Origin: Paraburkholderia caribensis | GTDB lineage: Bacteria > Pseudomonadota > Gammaproteobacteria > Burkholderiales > Burkholderiaceae | DNA: 64,000 nucleotides | Direction of reading: 5' to 3' | Assembly: GCF_002902945.1 (NCBI RefSeq) | Contig: NZ_CP026102.1 | Location: 1,364,001 to 1,428,000, forward strand | Shown here: in pieces, positions 34,168-45,270 of the stretch | How the letters are laid out: each line of letters opens with the position of its first letter | How positions within the stretch are numbered: the stretch's first letter is position 1 | Program-made: the position numbers and the translations under genes | Notes under the pieces: model-generated | Databases searched by the model: none | The model's input: the letters and a program-made list of their open reading frames with translations, nothing else | What the model was told of the DNA's origin: nothing

Positions 34168-35061
34168 TTATTTTCCGGTCTTCCTTGACGCGGCTGCGGT
34201 TGCCGTTCGGGCCGCGCTTCGTCTGGCAGCAGTTTTCTTCACTGCAGTTTTCTTCACTGCAGTTTTCTTCACATTGACCGCGCGCGCATCGAGATCCAGC
34301 ACAACCCACGTAGGAGCATGATCGCTAGCATGCGGCTCCCCTCTCACCCAGCGGTCGACGCCCGCGTCGCGCATCATCGCGGCGACCTGCCCGTTTAACA
34401 GCAGATGATCGATGCGCAAGCCTGAATTGCGCTGCCAGTGCTGCCGGAAGTAATCCCAGAACGTGAAGACCTGTTCATCGGGAAAGCGCACGCGCAACGC
34501 GTCTGTCCACCCCTGCTTCAGCAGCCGCGCATAACACTCGCGGCTTTCCGGTTGCAGCAGCGCGTCCTTGAGCCACGAGCGCGGGTTATAGATATCGAAG
34601 TCGGTCGGCACGACGTTGTAGTCGCCCGCCAGCACGACGGGATGTCCGGAATCGAGCAACTTCTTCGCGTAGGCGATCAGCCGCTCGAACCACGCAAGCT
34701 TGTAGTCGAACTTCGGCCCCGGCTGCGGATTGCCATTGGGCAGATACAGACAGCCGATCAGCAGGCCTTCGACAGCGGCCTCGATATAGCGGCTATGCGT
34801 ATCGTCGGGATCGCCGGGCAGACCACGACGCGTTTCGACAGGCTGGGCATCTTTCGCGAGAATCGCAACGCCGTTCCACGACGTCTGTCCATGCCAGATC
34901 GCACCGTAGCCGGCGCGATTGATCTCGGCCTCGGGGAAGCCCGCGTCGGGTGCCTTCAACTCCTGAAGGCACACGACATCCGGCGCTTCCCGTTCCAGCC
35001 ATGCAAGCAATGCCGGCAAACGCGAGCGAATGCCGTTGATGTTGAACGTGGCGAGCTTCAT
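34168..35061 (-). CDS. xthA: Exodeoxyribonuclease III with Lys/Ala-rich tail
   Basis: AP endonuclease/3' exonuclease for base-excision repair. The catalytic residues are visible: Glu34 in CLQELKA, GDYNVVPTD mid-protein and the terminal HASDHAP histidine. Length is 297 aa against about 255-270 usually. The extra 30-35 residues after ARAVN form a histone H1-like tail of KKTAV units and Ala/Arg, encoded by perfect 15-bp DNA repeats. ATG 35061 gives the canonical MKLATFNINGIRSR start. The tail probably adds nonspecific DNA affinity (inference). Confidence 0.94.
   Translation of the reverse strand: MKLATFNINGIRSRLPALLAWLEREAPDVVCLQELKAPDAGFPEAEINRAGYGAIWHGQTSWNGVAILAKDAQPVETRRGLPGDPDDTHSRYIEAAVEGLLIGCLYLPNGNPQPGPKFDYKLAWFERLIAYAKKLLDSGHPVVLAGDYNVVPTDFDIYNPRSWLKDALLQPESRECYARLLKQGWTDALRVRFPDEQVFTFWDYFRQHWQRNSGLRIDHLLLNGQVAAMMRDAGVDRWVRGEPHASDHAPTWVVLDLDARAVNVKKTAVKKTAVKKTAARRSAARTATAAASRKTGK
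34229..34271. repeat. 15-bp in-frame tandem repeat in the xthA tail
   Basis: 2.9 copies of GCAGTTTTCTTCACT at 34229, 34244 and 34259. They encode the Lys-Lys-Thr-Ala-Val repeat and keep the reading frame, so copy number could vary between strains without breaking the enzyme. Confidence 0.92.
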
Positions 35062-35122
35062 GATCCCGCGCCGCCGCAAGTCGCGTGCCTGCGAAGCCAC
35101 GCGACACGCCCGCGCGAACCGC

Positions 35123-35515
35123 TCAGTTCTTCAGATCGTCCGGCACCTTGCCGCCGTTGTCGGCGAGCTTGATCATCACCTGTTTGTGCAGCCAGATATT
35201 CATCGATGCGGAATCGTTCATGTCGCCGCTGTAGTCCAGTTCCTCCGCGAGCTGCTTGCGCGCGCCGAGACTGCTATCGAGCCCCAGCAGCTTCATCAGA
35301 TCGACGATCGATGTGCGCCAGTTCAACTTCTCAGAATTCTGTTCGGCGAGCGCCGTGAGGATCGCTTCGACATCGACAGGCTCCGCCGGCGCGGCAGCGG
35401 GAGCCGACGCGGGCGCGGCATCTGCGGCTGGCGCCGCGTCCGGCGTCGAGGCAGGCTGGACGGCCGGATGGCTCGACGGGAAAATCTTGCTGAGGATCGT
35501 GCTGAAAATGCTCAT
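35123..35515 (-). CDS. DUF3597 protein
   Basis: Protein of 130 aa. After MSIFSTILSKIF and a Pro/Ala linker (residues 15-45), the DUF3597 core begins VDVEAILTALAEQNSEKLNW and includes SIVDLMKLLGLDSSLGARKQ and the ending NIWLHKQVMIKLADNGGKVP. The family resembles stress-linked LysM-associated small proteins, but the function is unknown. The start at 35515 has GGAGG upstream. The divergent stretch 35516-35932 between it and the DUF2760 gene holds their promoters, a direct repeat ATATCGAGCG near 35810 and no gene I can support. Confidence 0.85.
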   Translation of the reverse strand: MSIFSTILSKIFPSSHPAVQPASTPDAAPAADAAPASAPAAAPAEPVDVEAILTALAEQNSEKLNWRTSIVDLMKLLGLDSSLGARKQLAEELDYSGDMNDSASMNIWLHKQVMIKLADNGGKVPDDLKN

Positions 35516-35932
35516 GGCTTGCCTCCGGGAAACGGTTGAACGCAATAGCGCGCACGGGCCGAGCGGCCGTGAAGACCCGCCGAGTCCTCGCACAACACGA
35601 AACGCTGGCGAACATAGCCAACGAACGCACGTCCAGGCCGCATTGCACGTACCCGGACGCTCCCATCCTCGCCGCAAAAAATGACAGGACGATGCCGCTT
35701 ATTCTTACGCGAGGACGTAAAATCCGGCCGCCAAACTTGCGCAGGAATCAGACTTGGAACCGGCGACGGCTCACAACAAGGCAAAATACGGGTTTTGACG
35801 CGGACATATCGAGCGATATCGAGCGCGCGTCCGCCCGCTAGCGGCGGCCGCCACCGTCCGCCCCGAATTCCACGCCGCCGCGCGACAGCCGCGCGGCGCG
35901 ACCGTATCCCCAAGAATCAGGAGCGATCTTTC

Positions 35933-36513
35933 ATGACCGAACCGAACGTTTCGTTGCTGGGCAGGCTGTCGCTTGCCTTCGGAACATTTTTCAGCATTCT
36001 CGGCGATCGCGACTTCGCCGCCAGCGTGCTGCGCCTGCGCAGCGGCGCGGTGCCCACGCCGGCACCGGCCGCCGCGCCCGTAGCAGCCCCGGCGCCCGCC
36101 CCGGCACCGGCGCCGGCGCCCGTCGTCATCAAGGAAGCCACGCCCGAGGCCGCGCTCCAGTTGCTCGGCCTGCTCCAGCGCGATGCACGCTTCATCGATT
36201 TCGTCGAGGAAGACATCGCGAAGTATTCGGATGCCGACATCGGCGCGGCCGCGCGCCTCGTCCACGACGGCTGCCGCGCGACGCTGCGGGAGCACTTCAC
36301 GATTCAACCGGTGCGCGACGAAGCCGAAGGCAGCCGCGTGACGATCAACGAAGGCTTCGACGCGACGGCCATCCGCCTGACGGGCAATGTGGTCGGCAAG
36401 GCGCCGTTCACGGGCAGCATCAGCCATCGCGGCTGGCGCGTCGCCGACGTGCGTCTGCCGAAGCTCACGCAAAGCCACGACGCCGCCGTGCTCGCCCCTG
36501 CCGAGGTGGAACT

Positions 36514-36517
<4 letters not shown>
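35933..36517 (+). CDS. DUF2760 protein, first gene of an Hsp70 operon
   Basis: Protein of 194 aa. A short N-terminal segment (LGRLSLAFGTFFSILGDRDF) is followed by an Ala/Pro linker and the DUF2760 domain (ATPEAALQLLGLLQRDARFIDFVEEDIAKY to the C-terminus). The function is unknown, but the family is almost always found next to DnaK-like genes, as here, so it is probably a partner of the two Hsp70 proteins. AGGAG precedes the ATG. The last four bases overlap the next gene (ATGA). Confidence 0.87.
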
Positions 36518-38373
<1,856 letters not shown>

Positions 38374-38387
38374 GCGTCAAGGCTTCG

Positions 38388-41201
38388 ATGAAGCAAAAGC
38401 AGAAGCAGTCAGCCGCGCGCTTCACGGTCGGCATCGACCTCGGCACGAGCAATACCGTCGTCGCGTACGTGGAAACAGGTTCCGACGACATCCGCGTGTT
38501 CGAGGTCGATCAGCTCGTCGCGCCCGGCGAAGTGGCGGCGCGGCCCCTGTTGCCGTCGGTGCGCTATCACCCGGCTGCGGGCGAGCTGAATCCGGGCGAT
38601 CTGCAACTGCCGTGGCCGCAGGCCGATTCGCAAGCCGCTGACGCGCCACGGCCCGTCATCGGCCAGCTTGCGCGCGCGCTCGGCGCGCAGGTGCCGGGGC
38701 GCTTCGTCACCAGCGCGAAAAGCTGGCTGTCGCATGCATCGGTGGACCGGCTCGCGCCGATCCTGCCTTGGGGCGCGCCCGACGACGTCGCGAAAGTCTC
38801 GCCCGTCGCCGCCAGCGCGAGCTACCTCGCACACGTGCGCGCCGCCTGGAACACGCACTTTCCCGACGCGCCGCTCGAACAGCAGAACGTCGTGCTGACG
38901 GTGCCCGCATCGTTCGACGAAGGCGCGCGGGCGTTGACGCTCGAAGCCGCGCGTCTCGCGAAGCTGCCCACGCTGCGGCTGCTCGAAGAGCCGCAGGCCG
39001 CGTTCTACGACTGGCTGTTTCATCATCGGGTCGATCTTCGGGATGCGTTGAACGACACGAAGCTCGTGTTGATCTGCGACGTCGGCGGCGGCACGACCGA
39101 TCTCACGCTCATCAAGGTTCACATCGACGCGAGCGGCGAGCCGCAGTTGACGCGCATCGGCGTCGGCAATCATTTGATGCTTGGCGGCGACAACATGGAC
39201 CTCGCGCTCGCGCGGCTGGCCGAAACACGTCTTACACAGTCGCAGGACGGTCAGGCGCGGCTGTCGGCGGCGAGTCTGTCGCAACTGGTCGAGCGCTGCC
39301 GCGTCGCAAAAGAGCAATTGCTCGATGCGAACGCGCCCGAGTCGGTGGCGATCACGCTGCTCGGCTCGGGCTCGCGCCTGATCGGCGGCGCGCGCACCAC
39401 GCATCTGACGCGCGACGAGATCGCGCGCATCGTGGTCGACGGATTCTTTCCGCAAGTGTCGGCCGACGACATGCCGCGCCGCTCGCGCGCCGCCATCGTC
39501 GAGTTCGGCCTGCCGTATGCCAGCGACGCCGCCGTCACGCGGCACGTCGCGGCGTTTCTGAAGCGGCTCGCCGCGCAATCGCGCGAGGCGCTCGGCCCGG
39601 CTGTCGAGAACCCGGACGACACGCTGCCCGTCCCCGACACACTGCTGCTGAACGGCGGCGTATTCCGCGCGCACGCGCTGACGCGAAGACTCGCCGACAC
39701 GCTCGGCGGCTGGCGCGGCAAGCCGCTGCATGTATTGCAGAACGATCATCCCGACGTCGCCGTCGCGCGCGGCGCGGTCGCCTATGGGCTCGCGCGCGCG
39801 GGCAACGCGCCGCGCATCGGCGGCGGCTCGGCGCGCAGCTATTTCCTCGTGCTCGAAGGCGATCAGGGCATCTGCCTGTTGCCGCGCGGCACGGAAGAAG
39901 CGCACGAAGTGCATCTCGACGACCGCGTGTTCGCGCTGCGGCTCGGGCAGCCGGTGCGTTTTCATCTGATGTCGACAGTTGCCGATACGCGCTTCACGCC
40001 CGGCGAACTCACCGATCTGTCGCAAGGCGATTTCATCCGGCTGCCGCCCATCGCGACCGTCGTGCAACGCCAGCAGACATCCGATGCCGACGAGCGGCCC
40101 GTGAAGCTCACCACGTCGATCACCGAAGTCGGCACGCTCGAAGTGAACTGCATCGCCACGGACGACCCTTCGCAACGCTGGCTGCTGCAGTTCGAACTGC
40201 GGCGCGACGAGGCGTCTGCGACGCCCCATGAAGGCGGCGAACGCGCACGCCACGCGTCGCTCGGTCAGGCGATCGAGCTGATCGAGCGCGCGTTCGGCGC
40301 GCGTTCGTCGAATGTCGGGCCCAGCGAGGTCAAACGTCTGCGCGCACAACTCGAACACACGCTCGGCCCGCGCGAAAACTGGGATGTAGCGCTCTTGCGC
40401 GAACTGTTCGGTGCATTGTGGGAGCGCGCCAAGCGCCGGCGCCGCTCGGCGGATCATGAGCGGCTGTGGCTCAATCTCGCGGGCTATTGCCTGCGGCCAG
40501 GCTTCGGTTATCCGCTCGACGAATGGCGCGTCGAGCAGCTGTGGTCGATTTTCGACGACGGCATCCAGTACATCCACGAAAGCCAGGTGTGGTCCGAATG
40601 GTGGACGCTATGGCGTCGCGCGGCAGGCGGCCTGAGCGAGGACGCGCAGTTGCAACTGCTCGACGCAATGGAGTTCCTGCAGGCCGCGAGCATCAAAAAA
40701 CAGAGGCTGCCGTTCGATCCCGCCAAGGTCGGCTATGCGGACATGATTCGCGTGCAGGCTTCGCTGGAGCGCATTTCGGTGGAGCGCAAGATCGCGCTCG
40801 CGCAGCAATTGCTCGAACGGTTGCGCAAGCCTTCGGAGAATCATCCGACGTGGTGGGCCATCGGGCGGATTGGCGCGCGCCTGCCGTTCTACGGCAGCGC
40901 GCATGGCGTCGTGCCGCCCGAGGTCGCGCTGAACTGGCTCGAAGCCGTGCTTGCGCTGGACTGGAAGAAGGTCGAACCCGCGGCGTTCGCTGCCGTGCAG
41001 CTGTCGCGCATGACGGGCGACCGTTCGCGCGACCTGCCCGACGCCGCGCGCGAAACGGTCATACGGCGGCTCGAAACGCTCGGCGCGGCGCCCACGTGGA
41101 TCCAGATGGTCCGCGAGACCGTCGCGCTCGATGAAGCCGACACCGGCCGCGTATTCGGCGAATCGTTGCCGGCGGGGCTGAAGCTGATCGGCGGCGCGTA
41201 G
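38388..41201 (+). CDS. Hsp70-family protein with DUF3731 C-terminus, 937 aa
   Basis: A second, larger Hsp70 relative. The ATPase motifs are GIDLGTSNTVVAYV (16-29), ICDVGGGTTDLTLI and LLNGGVFRAHAL. After about residue 600 a helical domain of over 300 aa (DUF3731, including WERAKRRRRSADHERLWLNL and EFLQAASIKKQRLPFDPAKV) replaces the usual lid. Its ATPase half parallels the upstream Hsp70, suggesting the pair arose by duplication and may function as a heteromer with the DUF2760 protein. Substrates are unknown. No J-protein or GrpE is in the operon. Confidence 0.92.
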   Translation: MKQKQKQSAARFTVGIDLGTSNTVVAYVETGSDDIRVFEVDQLVAPGEVAARPLLPSVRYHPAAGELNPGDLQLPWPQADSQAADAPRPVIGQLARALGAQVPGRFVTSAKSWLSHASVDRLAPILPWGAPDDVAKVSPVAASASYLAHVRAAWNTHFPDAPLEQQNVVLTVPASFDEGARALTLEAARLAKLPTLRLLEEPQAAFYDWLFHHRVDLRDALNDTKLVLICDVGGGTTDLTLIKVHIDASGEPQLTRIGVGNHLMLGGDNMDLALARLAETRLTQSQDGQARLSAASLSQLVERCRVAKEQLLDANAPESVAITLLGSGSRLIGGARTTHLTRDEIARIVVDGFFPQVSADDMPRRSRAAIVEFGLPYASDAAVTRHVAAFLKRLAAQSREALGPAVENPDDTLPVPDTLLLNGGVFRAHALTRRLADTLGGWRGKPLHVLQNDHPDVAVARGAVAYGLARAGNAPRIGGGSARSYFLVLEGDQGICLLPRGTEEAHEVHLDDRVFALRLGQPVRFHLMSTVADTRFTPGELTDLSQGDFIRLPPIATVVQRQQTSDADERPVKLTTSITEVGTLEVNCIATDDPSQRWLLQFELRRDEASATPHEGGERARHASLGQAIELIERAFGARSSNVGPSEVKRLRAQLEHTLGPRENWDVALLRELFGALWERAKRRRRSADHERLWLNLAGYCLRPGFGYPLDEWRVEQLWSIFDDGIQYIHESQVWSEWWTLWRRAAGGLSEDAQLQLLDAMEFLQAASIKKQRLPFDPAKVGYADMIRVQASLERISVERKIALAQQLLERLRKPSENHPTWWAIGRIGARLPFYGSAHGVVPPEVALNWLEAVLALDWKKVEPAAFAAVQLSRMTGDRSRDLPDAARETVIRRLETLGAAPTWIQMVRETVALDEADTGRVFGESLPAGLKLIGGA

Positions 41202-41206
41202 CCCGC

Positions 41207-41737
41207 TCAAAGGGTTTGCGCGCGAGCGGATCCGCTCGCCCTGGCCTGCTGACGGCGATGTGCCTGGTCGTCCGCGGGCCCGTCGCGGCGCGTATCGGCT
41301 GTTGCCGAGACCAGCACCGCGCGACGCGTGCAGCGCGCGATCACGTCGCTCATCCGCTCTTCCCAGAAGCGCCATTTCGAGCCATGCCCCGCGCCGACCA
41401 CGATCATGTCCGCGTCGAGTTCATCGGCGAACCGTGCGATTCTGCGGCCCACGCTGCCGCCTTCGAGCGGCACCGTGACGGACTGCGTATGAATGTCCCA
41501 TGCGTCGAGCTCGAACACTTCGTTGCAGCGGCGCTCGACCGTGCGCTCCAGTTCCTCGACCATCTGTATCGACTCGAGGCAACCGTGCTCGACACCCGCC
41601 ATCGCCCACCACGGCATCGTATCGACGACATACACGGCCGTCAGCCGTGCGCCCGTGTGGCGGGCCTTGTCGATGGCGGACTTCAATACGCTGTTGTCCG
41701 GGTTCGTGCCGACCGCTACCAGAATGTGCCTGATCAT
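41207..41737 (-). CDS. Universal stress protein (UspA family)
   Basis: Protein of 176 aa with a single Usp domain (MIRHILVAVGTNPDNSVLKS through IVVGAGHGSKWRFWEERMSD). The ATP-binding G-2x-G-9x-G(S/T) motif is degenerate (GAGHGSKWRF... without the final GS), so it may not bind ATP. A polar tail of 25 residues follows. GGAGG precedes the start. A promoter-like box of the type shared with the two-component system lies about 39 bp upstream. It converges on the Hsp70 operon with only 5 bp between stops. Confidence 0.88.
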   Translation of the reverse strand: MIRHILVAVGTNPDNSVLKSAIDKARHTGARLTAVYVVDTMPWWAMAGVEHGCLESIQMVEELERTVERRCNEVFELDAWDIHTQSVTVPLEGGSVGRRIARFADELDADMIVVGAGHGSKWRFWEERMSDVIARCTRRAVLVSATADTRRDGPADDQAHRRQQARASGSARAQTL

Positions 41738-41775
41738 TTCGTGTGCCTCCGTCGTTGCGTTACTCCATGCGATGC

Positions 41776-41808
41776 ATGATGCGACGCGAGACTTAGCGAT
41801 AAATGAGC
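41776..41808 (-). promoter_or_regulatory. Direct-repeat box and -10 of the universal stress gene (site S1)
   Basis: The 16-bp box (plus strand TTAGCGATAAATGAGC, 41793-41808) consists of two half-sites 11 bp apart. On the minus strand an 11-bp spacer leads to the -10-like CATCAT (41776-41781). The predicted transcript would start about 30 nt before the universal stress start codon. The stretch 41738-41932 otherwise holds no gene. Confidence 0.65.
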
Positions 41809-41932
41809 GAGGCGGAGCACGCTGCGGAGCGCGATTTGAACTGAGGATTCAGACGGCACGCGGACGGCGCGGAGCGCGCCATCCGTGGCATGTGATCAGA
41901 CCAATACGAGAACGAATGCGAGACGGGTGCGC

Positions 41933-42529
41933 TTAGATAATAAGGCGGGAAATCTTCGAGCCTTCCAGCGATACGCCCGCCATGAGCCCCGCGTTCGTGA
42001 GCACGAACGCTTCGACGGGACTCATTGCCGTCGACGTATCGACATTGCCGTTCGCGCCGACGTTCACGAGCGCGACCGACGCATCGACGCCCGCCGACCA
42101 CCCCTGGCTGCGCGTGAAGTTGTTGAGCGCATCATCCGTCATGAACAGCATGACGATCGCCTTCGACTGCGCGCCGATCTGCAAGCCGAACGACGCCGCC
42201 GCGATGCTGTAATAGCCCGACGTCTGCCCGCCGACGCGCAGCGCGCCTTGCCCGTACTGCCCGCCGATCCAGAAGCCAGCCGAGATCACCGAAGGAAATA
42301 CGAGAATGCCGCGCGACTTGTCGGCGAGTTCGCGCGAGCCGCCGATGGTATTGAACAGACGCGTGAGTGTTCCGTCGACATCGGCATCGATCGACCGGCG
42401 CTTGCCCGCGTTCGCCTCGGGCGACGCATCCGACGACGGCCCCGTGGTCGTGCAGCCCGCAAGCGCCAGTCCGCCCGTCGCGAGCGCGGCCGTGGACATG
42501 GCGATGAATCGGCGGCGGTGCATTGTCAT
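41933..42529 (-). CDS. YSC84-domain lipoprotein
   Basis: Protein of 198 aa with an Arg-rich lipoprotein signal (MHRRRFIAMSTAALATGGLA then LAGC lipobox, Cys at about 26). The YSC84 domain covers the rest, with GILVFPSVISAGFWIGGQYG and the C-terminal MAGVSLEGSKISRLII. The family binds phosphoinositides in yeast; the Burkholderia relative BPSL1445 is an outer-membrane-associated lipoprotein antigen. Start at 42529 follows GGGAGAAACA; the in-frame ATG at 42523 is equally possible. Confidence 0.87.
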   Translation of the reverse strand: MTMHRRRFIAMSTAALATGGLALAGCTTTGPSSDASPEANAGKRRSIDADVDGTLTRLFNTIGGSRELADKSRGILVFPSVISAGFWIGGQYGQGALRVGGQTSGYYSIAAASFGLQIGAQSKAIVMLFMTDDALNNFTRSQGWSAGVDASVALVNVGANGNVDTSTAMSPVEAFVLTNAGLMAGVSLEGSKISRLII

Positions 42530-42676
42530 TGTTTCTCCCTTGCTTGATGCCGTTGTTGCTACCGTGGTTGATCCCGGTAGCGGGTGTGGTCGATCGTTCT
42601 GTCTCGATCCTTTGACGAACGTCAATCCTATCCGATGACAGCCAATGCCACGTTCGAGTTCCTTACGGCCCGCATT

Positions 42677-43372
42677 TCAAGCCCTGACGATACGCGCATG
42701 CACCGCGCGGCAATGGCGCACCAGTTCGGGCCGCGACAGCACATACGCCTTGAGCGGCGTGTCGATCTCATAGAAGTAAATATTCGCGACGAAGCCGTAG
42801 ATCGCCGCGTCGATGGTCGCCGGTTCGGGGCCGAACACGAAGCCGCTATCGCCGAGCAGATCGGCCACCACCCGCAAATCGCCGATGCCCCGCGCGTACA
42901 CCTGATCCGGCTCGTAACGGCCGATGCCCTGATAGTGATAGCGCTGCCTGTTGTACTCGCGCGCCGCATCGAGGTCGCTCGCGGCGACGTCGGGGTGCTC
43001 GCGCAGCACGGCGTCGCGAAACGCCGGCCAATAACGATCGTCACGCCAGCGCGAATAGCTCATCGGCCAGTAGAGATCGTCAAGTGTGCGGCGCACGAGA
43101 AAGTCGAGATTCGCCTGCCCTTGCGACAGCCCGCTGTCGATGCGCGGATCGTACTTGTCCTTCAGATACGCGATGATCGCGTCGCTGTCGCCGATCGTCT
43201 CGCCGTCGTCCGACAGATACGGCAACTGGCCGCGCGGCGCGCGCGCCGTATCGAGAATATGCCGGTGCTCGAAATCGAGCCCGCACAGCCGCATGAACGC
43301 GTAGACCTTCAGGCCGAACGCGTTGTTGTCGGCGACGCCGAACAGATCGGGGTACGAATACAGCGTCAGCAT
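42677..43372 (-). CDS. Glutathione S-transferase-like protein (metaxin/Fax type)
   Basis: Protein of 231 aa. The N-terminal thioredoxin fold lacks the usual active-site Ser/Cys context (SYPDLFGVADNNAFGLKVYA), and contains RGQLPYLSDDGETIGDSDAI, the glutathione-site-like IGDS motif. The C-terminal helical domain (VVADLLGDSGFVFGPEPATIDAAIYG) fits the GST_C_6 pattern of metaxin and failed-axon-connection relatives. Activity is unknown. It is monocistronic and divergent from the PTS-IIA fusion gene. Confidence 0.82.
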   Translation of the reverse strand: MLTLYSYPDLFGVADNNAFGLKVYAFMRLCGLDFEHRHILDTARAPRGQLPYLSDDGETIGDSDAIIAYLKDKYDPRIDSGLSQGQANLDFLVRRTLDDLYWPMSYSRWRDDRYWPAFRDAVLREHPDVAASDLDAAREYNRQRYHYQGIGRYEPDQVYARGIGDLRVVADLLGDSGFVFGPEPATIDAAIYGFVANIYFYEIDTPLKAYVLSRPELVRHCRAVHARIVRA

Positions 43373-43579
43373 GAATGGAGCCTCCGGGGCCGGTGAAGTG
43401 CGTGACTATCGCGTTCTGCGGGCGCTCTTCATGCCCGCAGCGGTGTGCCACTGGCACGTCTTTAACACCATTGCGCGCCGCGATGCGTGCGACACCCCAC
43501 ATTCGGGCGCCCCGTTTTTTTATTCGGTTTTAATGCGAATCGCGCTACGCTAGATTCGTTGTCAGTCTGGAGAAAGGGC

Positions 43580-44530
43580 ATGACGAAGACCCGAGCCATT
43601 CTGCGCGCCATTTTCGGCGTTCACCCTCGTCACGACGATATTGCGCGGCGCCGCGCTTCCGGTCGCAGCGTGATGATGCGCGTGACGCTCGACGCGCAAC
43701 ACGTGACACCGCTGCGCCGCGCGTTGACGCGCGACTGTGCGGGCCAGCCATGGACCATTCGCATCGCGACGCTGCCGCATACCGAGCGCGTGCAGCTCTC
43801 GCTATATCTGCCGAAAGACGCGGTCAACGGCGCGATCCAGCAGGTGACGCGCATTGCGCCTGCCGCGCAGTTCGGTCATCTGTTCGAGATTCCCGACACG
43901 CCGACGGACGGCTGGCGCGACCTGCTGCGCGCAACCTCATGGGCGCAGGCAGCGAGCGCGTTGCGCCCCGCGAAGCCGCCTGTCAAAACCGGCGACGACG
44001 ACGTCGAGACGCTCGACCGCCTGCTGAGCCCCGGCAATGTGCTGCTCGACGCGGCCGCCGTGGATCGCGCGGCGCTGTTCGCGCAACTCGGCGCGTTTTG
44101 CGAAACGCACTATGGCGTGCCCGCCGGCCAGGTGATCGAAGGACTGAACACGCGTGAAGCGCTCGGCTCGACGGGGCTTGGACAAGGCGTCGCCGTGCCG
44201 CATAGCCAGATCGCGGGCTTGCTGACGGCCGTCGTGCTGTACGTGCGTCCGCGCATGCCGCTCGATTTCGACGCGCCGGACGCGAAGCCGGTGCGCGACG
44301 TGATCGCGCTGCTCGTGCCCGAAGGCGCGAACACGATGCATCTGAATCTGCTCGCGGACGTCGCGCAGCGCTTTTGCGACCAGCATTTTCGCGAGCGCCT
44401 GCACGCGTGCGCCAGCGCGACTGAAGTGTGCCGGCTGTTCAGCAGCGCCGCCGAGCCCGCGGACGTCCCTTCACTGATGCCGCATCCCGCCGCGCGTGGC
44501 GATGCGTCCAGCGCGCGGCTGCGGGCGTGA
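43580..44530 (+). CDS. PTS EIIA (PtsN-type) domain fused to an unknown N-terminal domain
   Basis: Protein of 316 aa. Residues about 145-290 are a type-2 EIIA domain of the nitrogen-PTS kind with the phosphorylated His208 in VAVPHSQIAG and the preceding NTREALGSTGLGQG. Residues 1-130 are a separate alpha/beta domain (RSVMMRVTLDAQHVTPLRRA to FGHLFEIPDTP) resembling an ACT-like fold. Ordinary PtsN is about 150-160 aa, so this is a two-domain regulator. No other PTS genes are adjacent. The start at 43580 has GGAGAAAGG upstream. Confidence 0.82.
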   Translation: MTKTRAILRAIFGVHPRHDDIARRRASGRSVMMRVTLDAQHVTPLRRALTRDCAGQPWTIRIATLPHTERVQLSLYLPKDAVNGAIQQVTRIAPAAQFGHLFEIPDTPTDGWRDLLRATSWAQAASALRPAKPPVKTGDDDVETLDRLLSPGNVLLDAAAVDRAALFAQLGAFCETHYGVPAGQVIEGLNTREALGSTGLGQGVAVPHSQIAGLLTAVVLYVRPRMPLDFDAPDAKPVRDVIALLVPEGANTMHLNLLADVAQRFCDQHFRERLHACASATEVCRLFSSAAEPADVPSLMPHPAARGDASSARLRA

Positions 44531-44564
44531 CGCCCGCGTCGCCTGTGTTGGGCATCTTGCCCCT

Positions 44565-45158
44565 TCATTCCCAGCGGGCTTCTTCGCGGTCTTGCAACGC
44601 CGCAACCCGCAAGGTTTCCTGCGTACGCCGGAACACGCGCGGCGGCACGCTCGGCGAGTCCTCCGCGAGCCGATCGAGGATATCGCGCACTTCACTCACA
44701 TAGCGGCCGTCGCGCGCACCGGGGTCGCCCGCGTAGATTGCTTCCAGCCTGCGCCGCACCGCACCATAGCGCGCCCCCGCCGAGCGATGCTGCTCGGCAC
44801 GCTCCGCATAGCGCAGAAACGTCTGCAACGCCGCCGACACGGCCGCCGCGATGCTCACCAGGCCGACGACGAGCCGCACCCAGGGCGAATCCGCCGACGC
44901 CACCAGCGACAGAAACACCGTCGTCCCGACCACGGCCGACACGGCCGTCACGCCGATGCCGAACATGCGGTTGCGCGCGGCAAGCAGATCGGCCATGTCG
45001 TAATGGCTCTTCTGCGACTCGCGCGCGCGCCGAATCCACTTCAGCAGCAGCTCGTCCTCGTTGACGGGCGGCCGGTACCCGGCGCCCCCGCTCGAAGCTG
45101 GATCTGGACGCGAGCCCACACGGGGGCCCGGCTCCGCATGCGTATCGACCGTCGTCAT
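44565..45158 (-). CDS. SLATT-domain membrane protein
   Basis: Protein of 197 aa with two close transmembrane helices (about residues 68-88 and 95-113) flanked by long helices. The pattern RRARESQKSHYDMADLLAAR, then AALQTFLRYAERAEQHRSAG with ARYGAVRRRLE is the SLATT family. SLATT proteins are predicted membrane pores that often act as effectors of nucleotide-sensing defence systems. No nucleotide cyclase is nearby, but an HNH protein gene lies divergently 112 bp away. Whether this is a defence protein is uncertain. Confidence 0.82.
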   Translation of the reverse strand: MTTVDTHAEPGPRVGSRPDPASSGGAGYRPPVNEDELLLKWIRRARESQKSHYDMADLLAARNRMFGIGVTAVSAVVGTTVFLSLVASADSPWVRLVVGLVSIAAAVSAALQTFLRYAERAEQHRSAGARYGAVRRRLEAIYAGDPGARDGRYVSEVRDILDRLAEDSPSVPPRVFRRTQETLRVAALQDREEARWE

Positions 45159-45270
45159 GCACTTGCCTTCCTTCGACGAAGAGAGGCCAGCATAGCATCG
45201 CCGCTTGCGCGCGCGGCGACAGGTGCGTGCCGCGAAAGTTGGTAGGATTATGGGATTCGCAGGGGCATCG

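Noticed and set aside
38409..40577. 722-codon minus-strand frame opposite the second Hsp70 gene
   Set aside because: Composition is typical of an antisense shadow (Arg, His, Asp, Ala), with no motif and no ribosome site; the plus-strand Hsp70 motifs are decisive.
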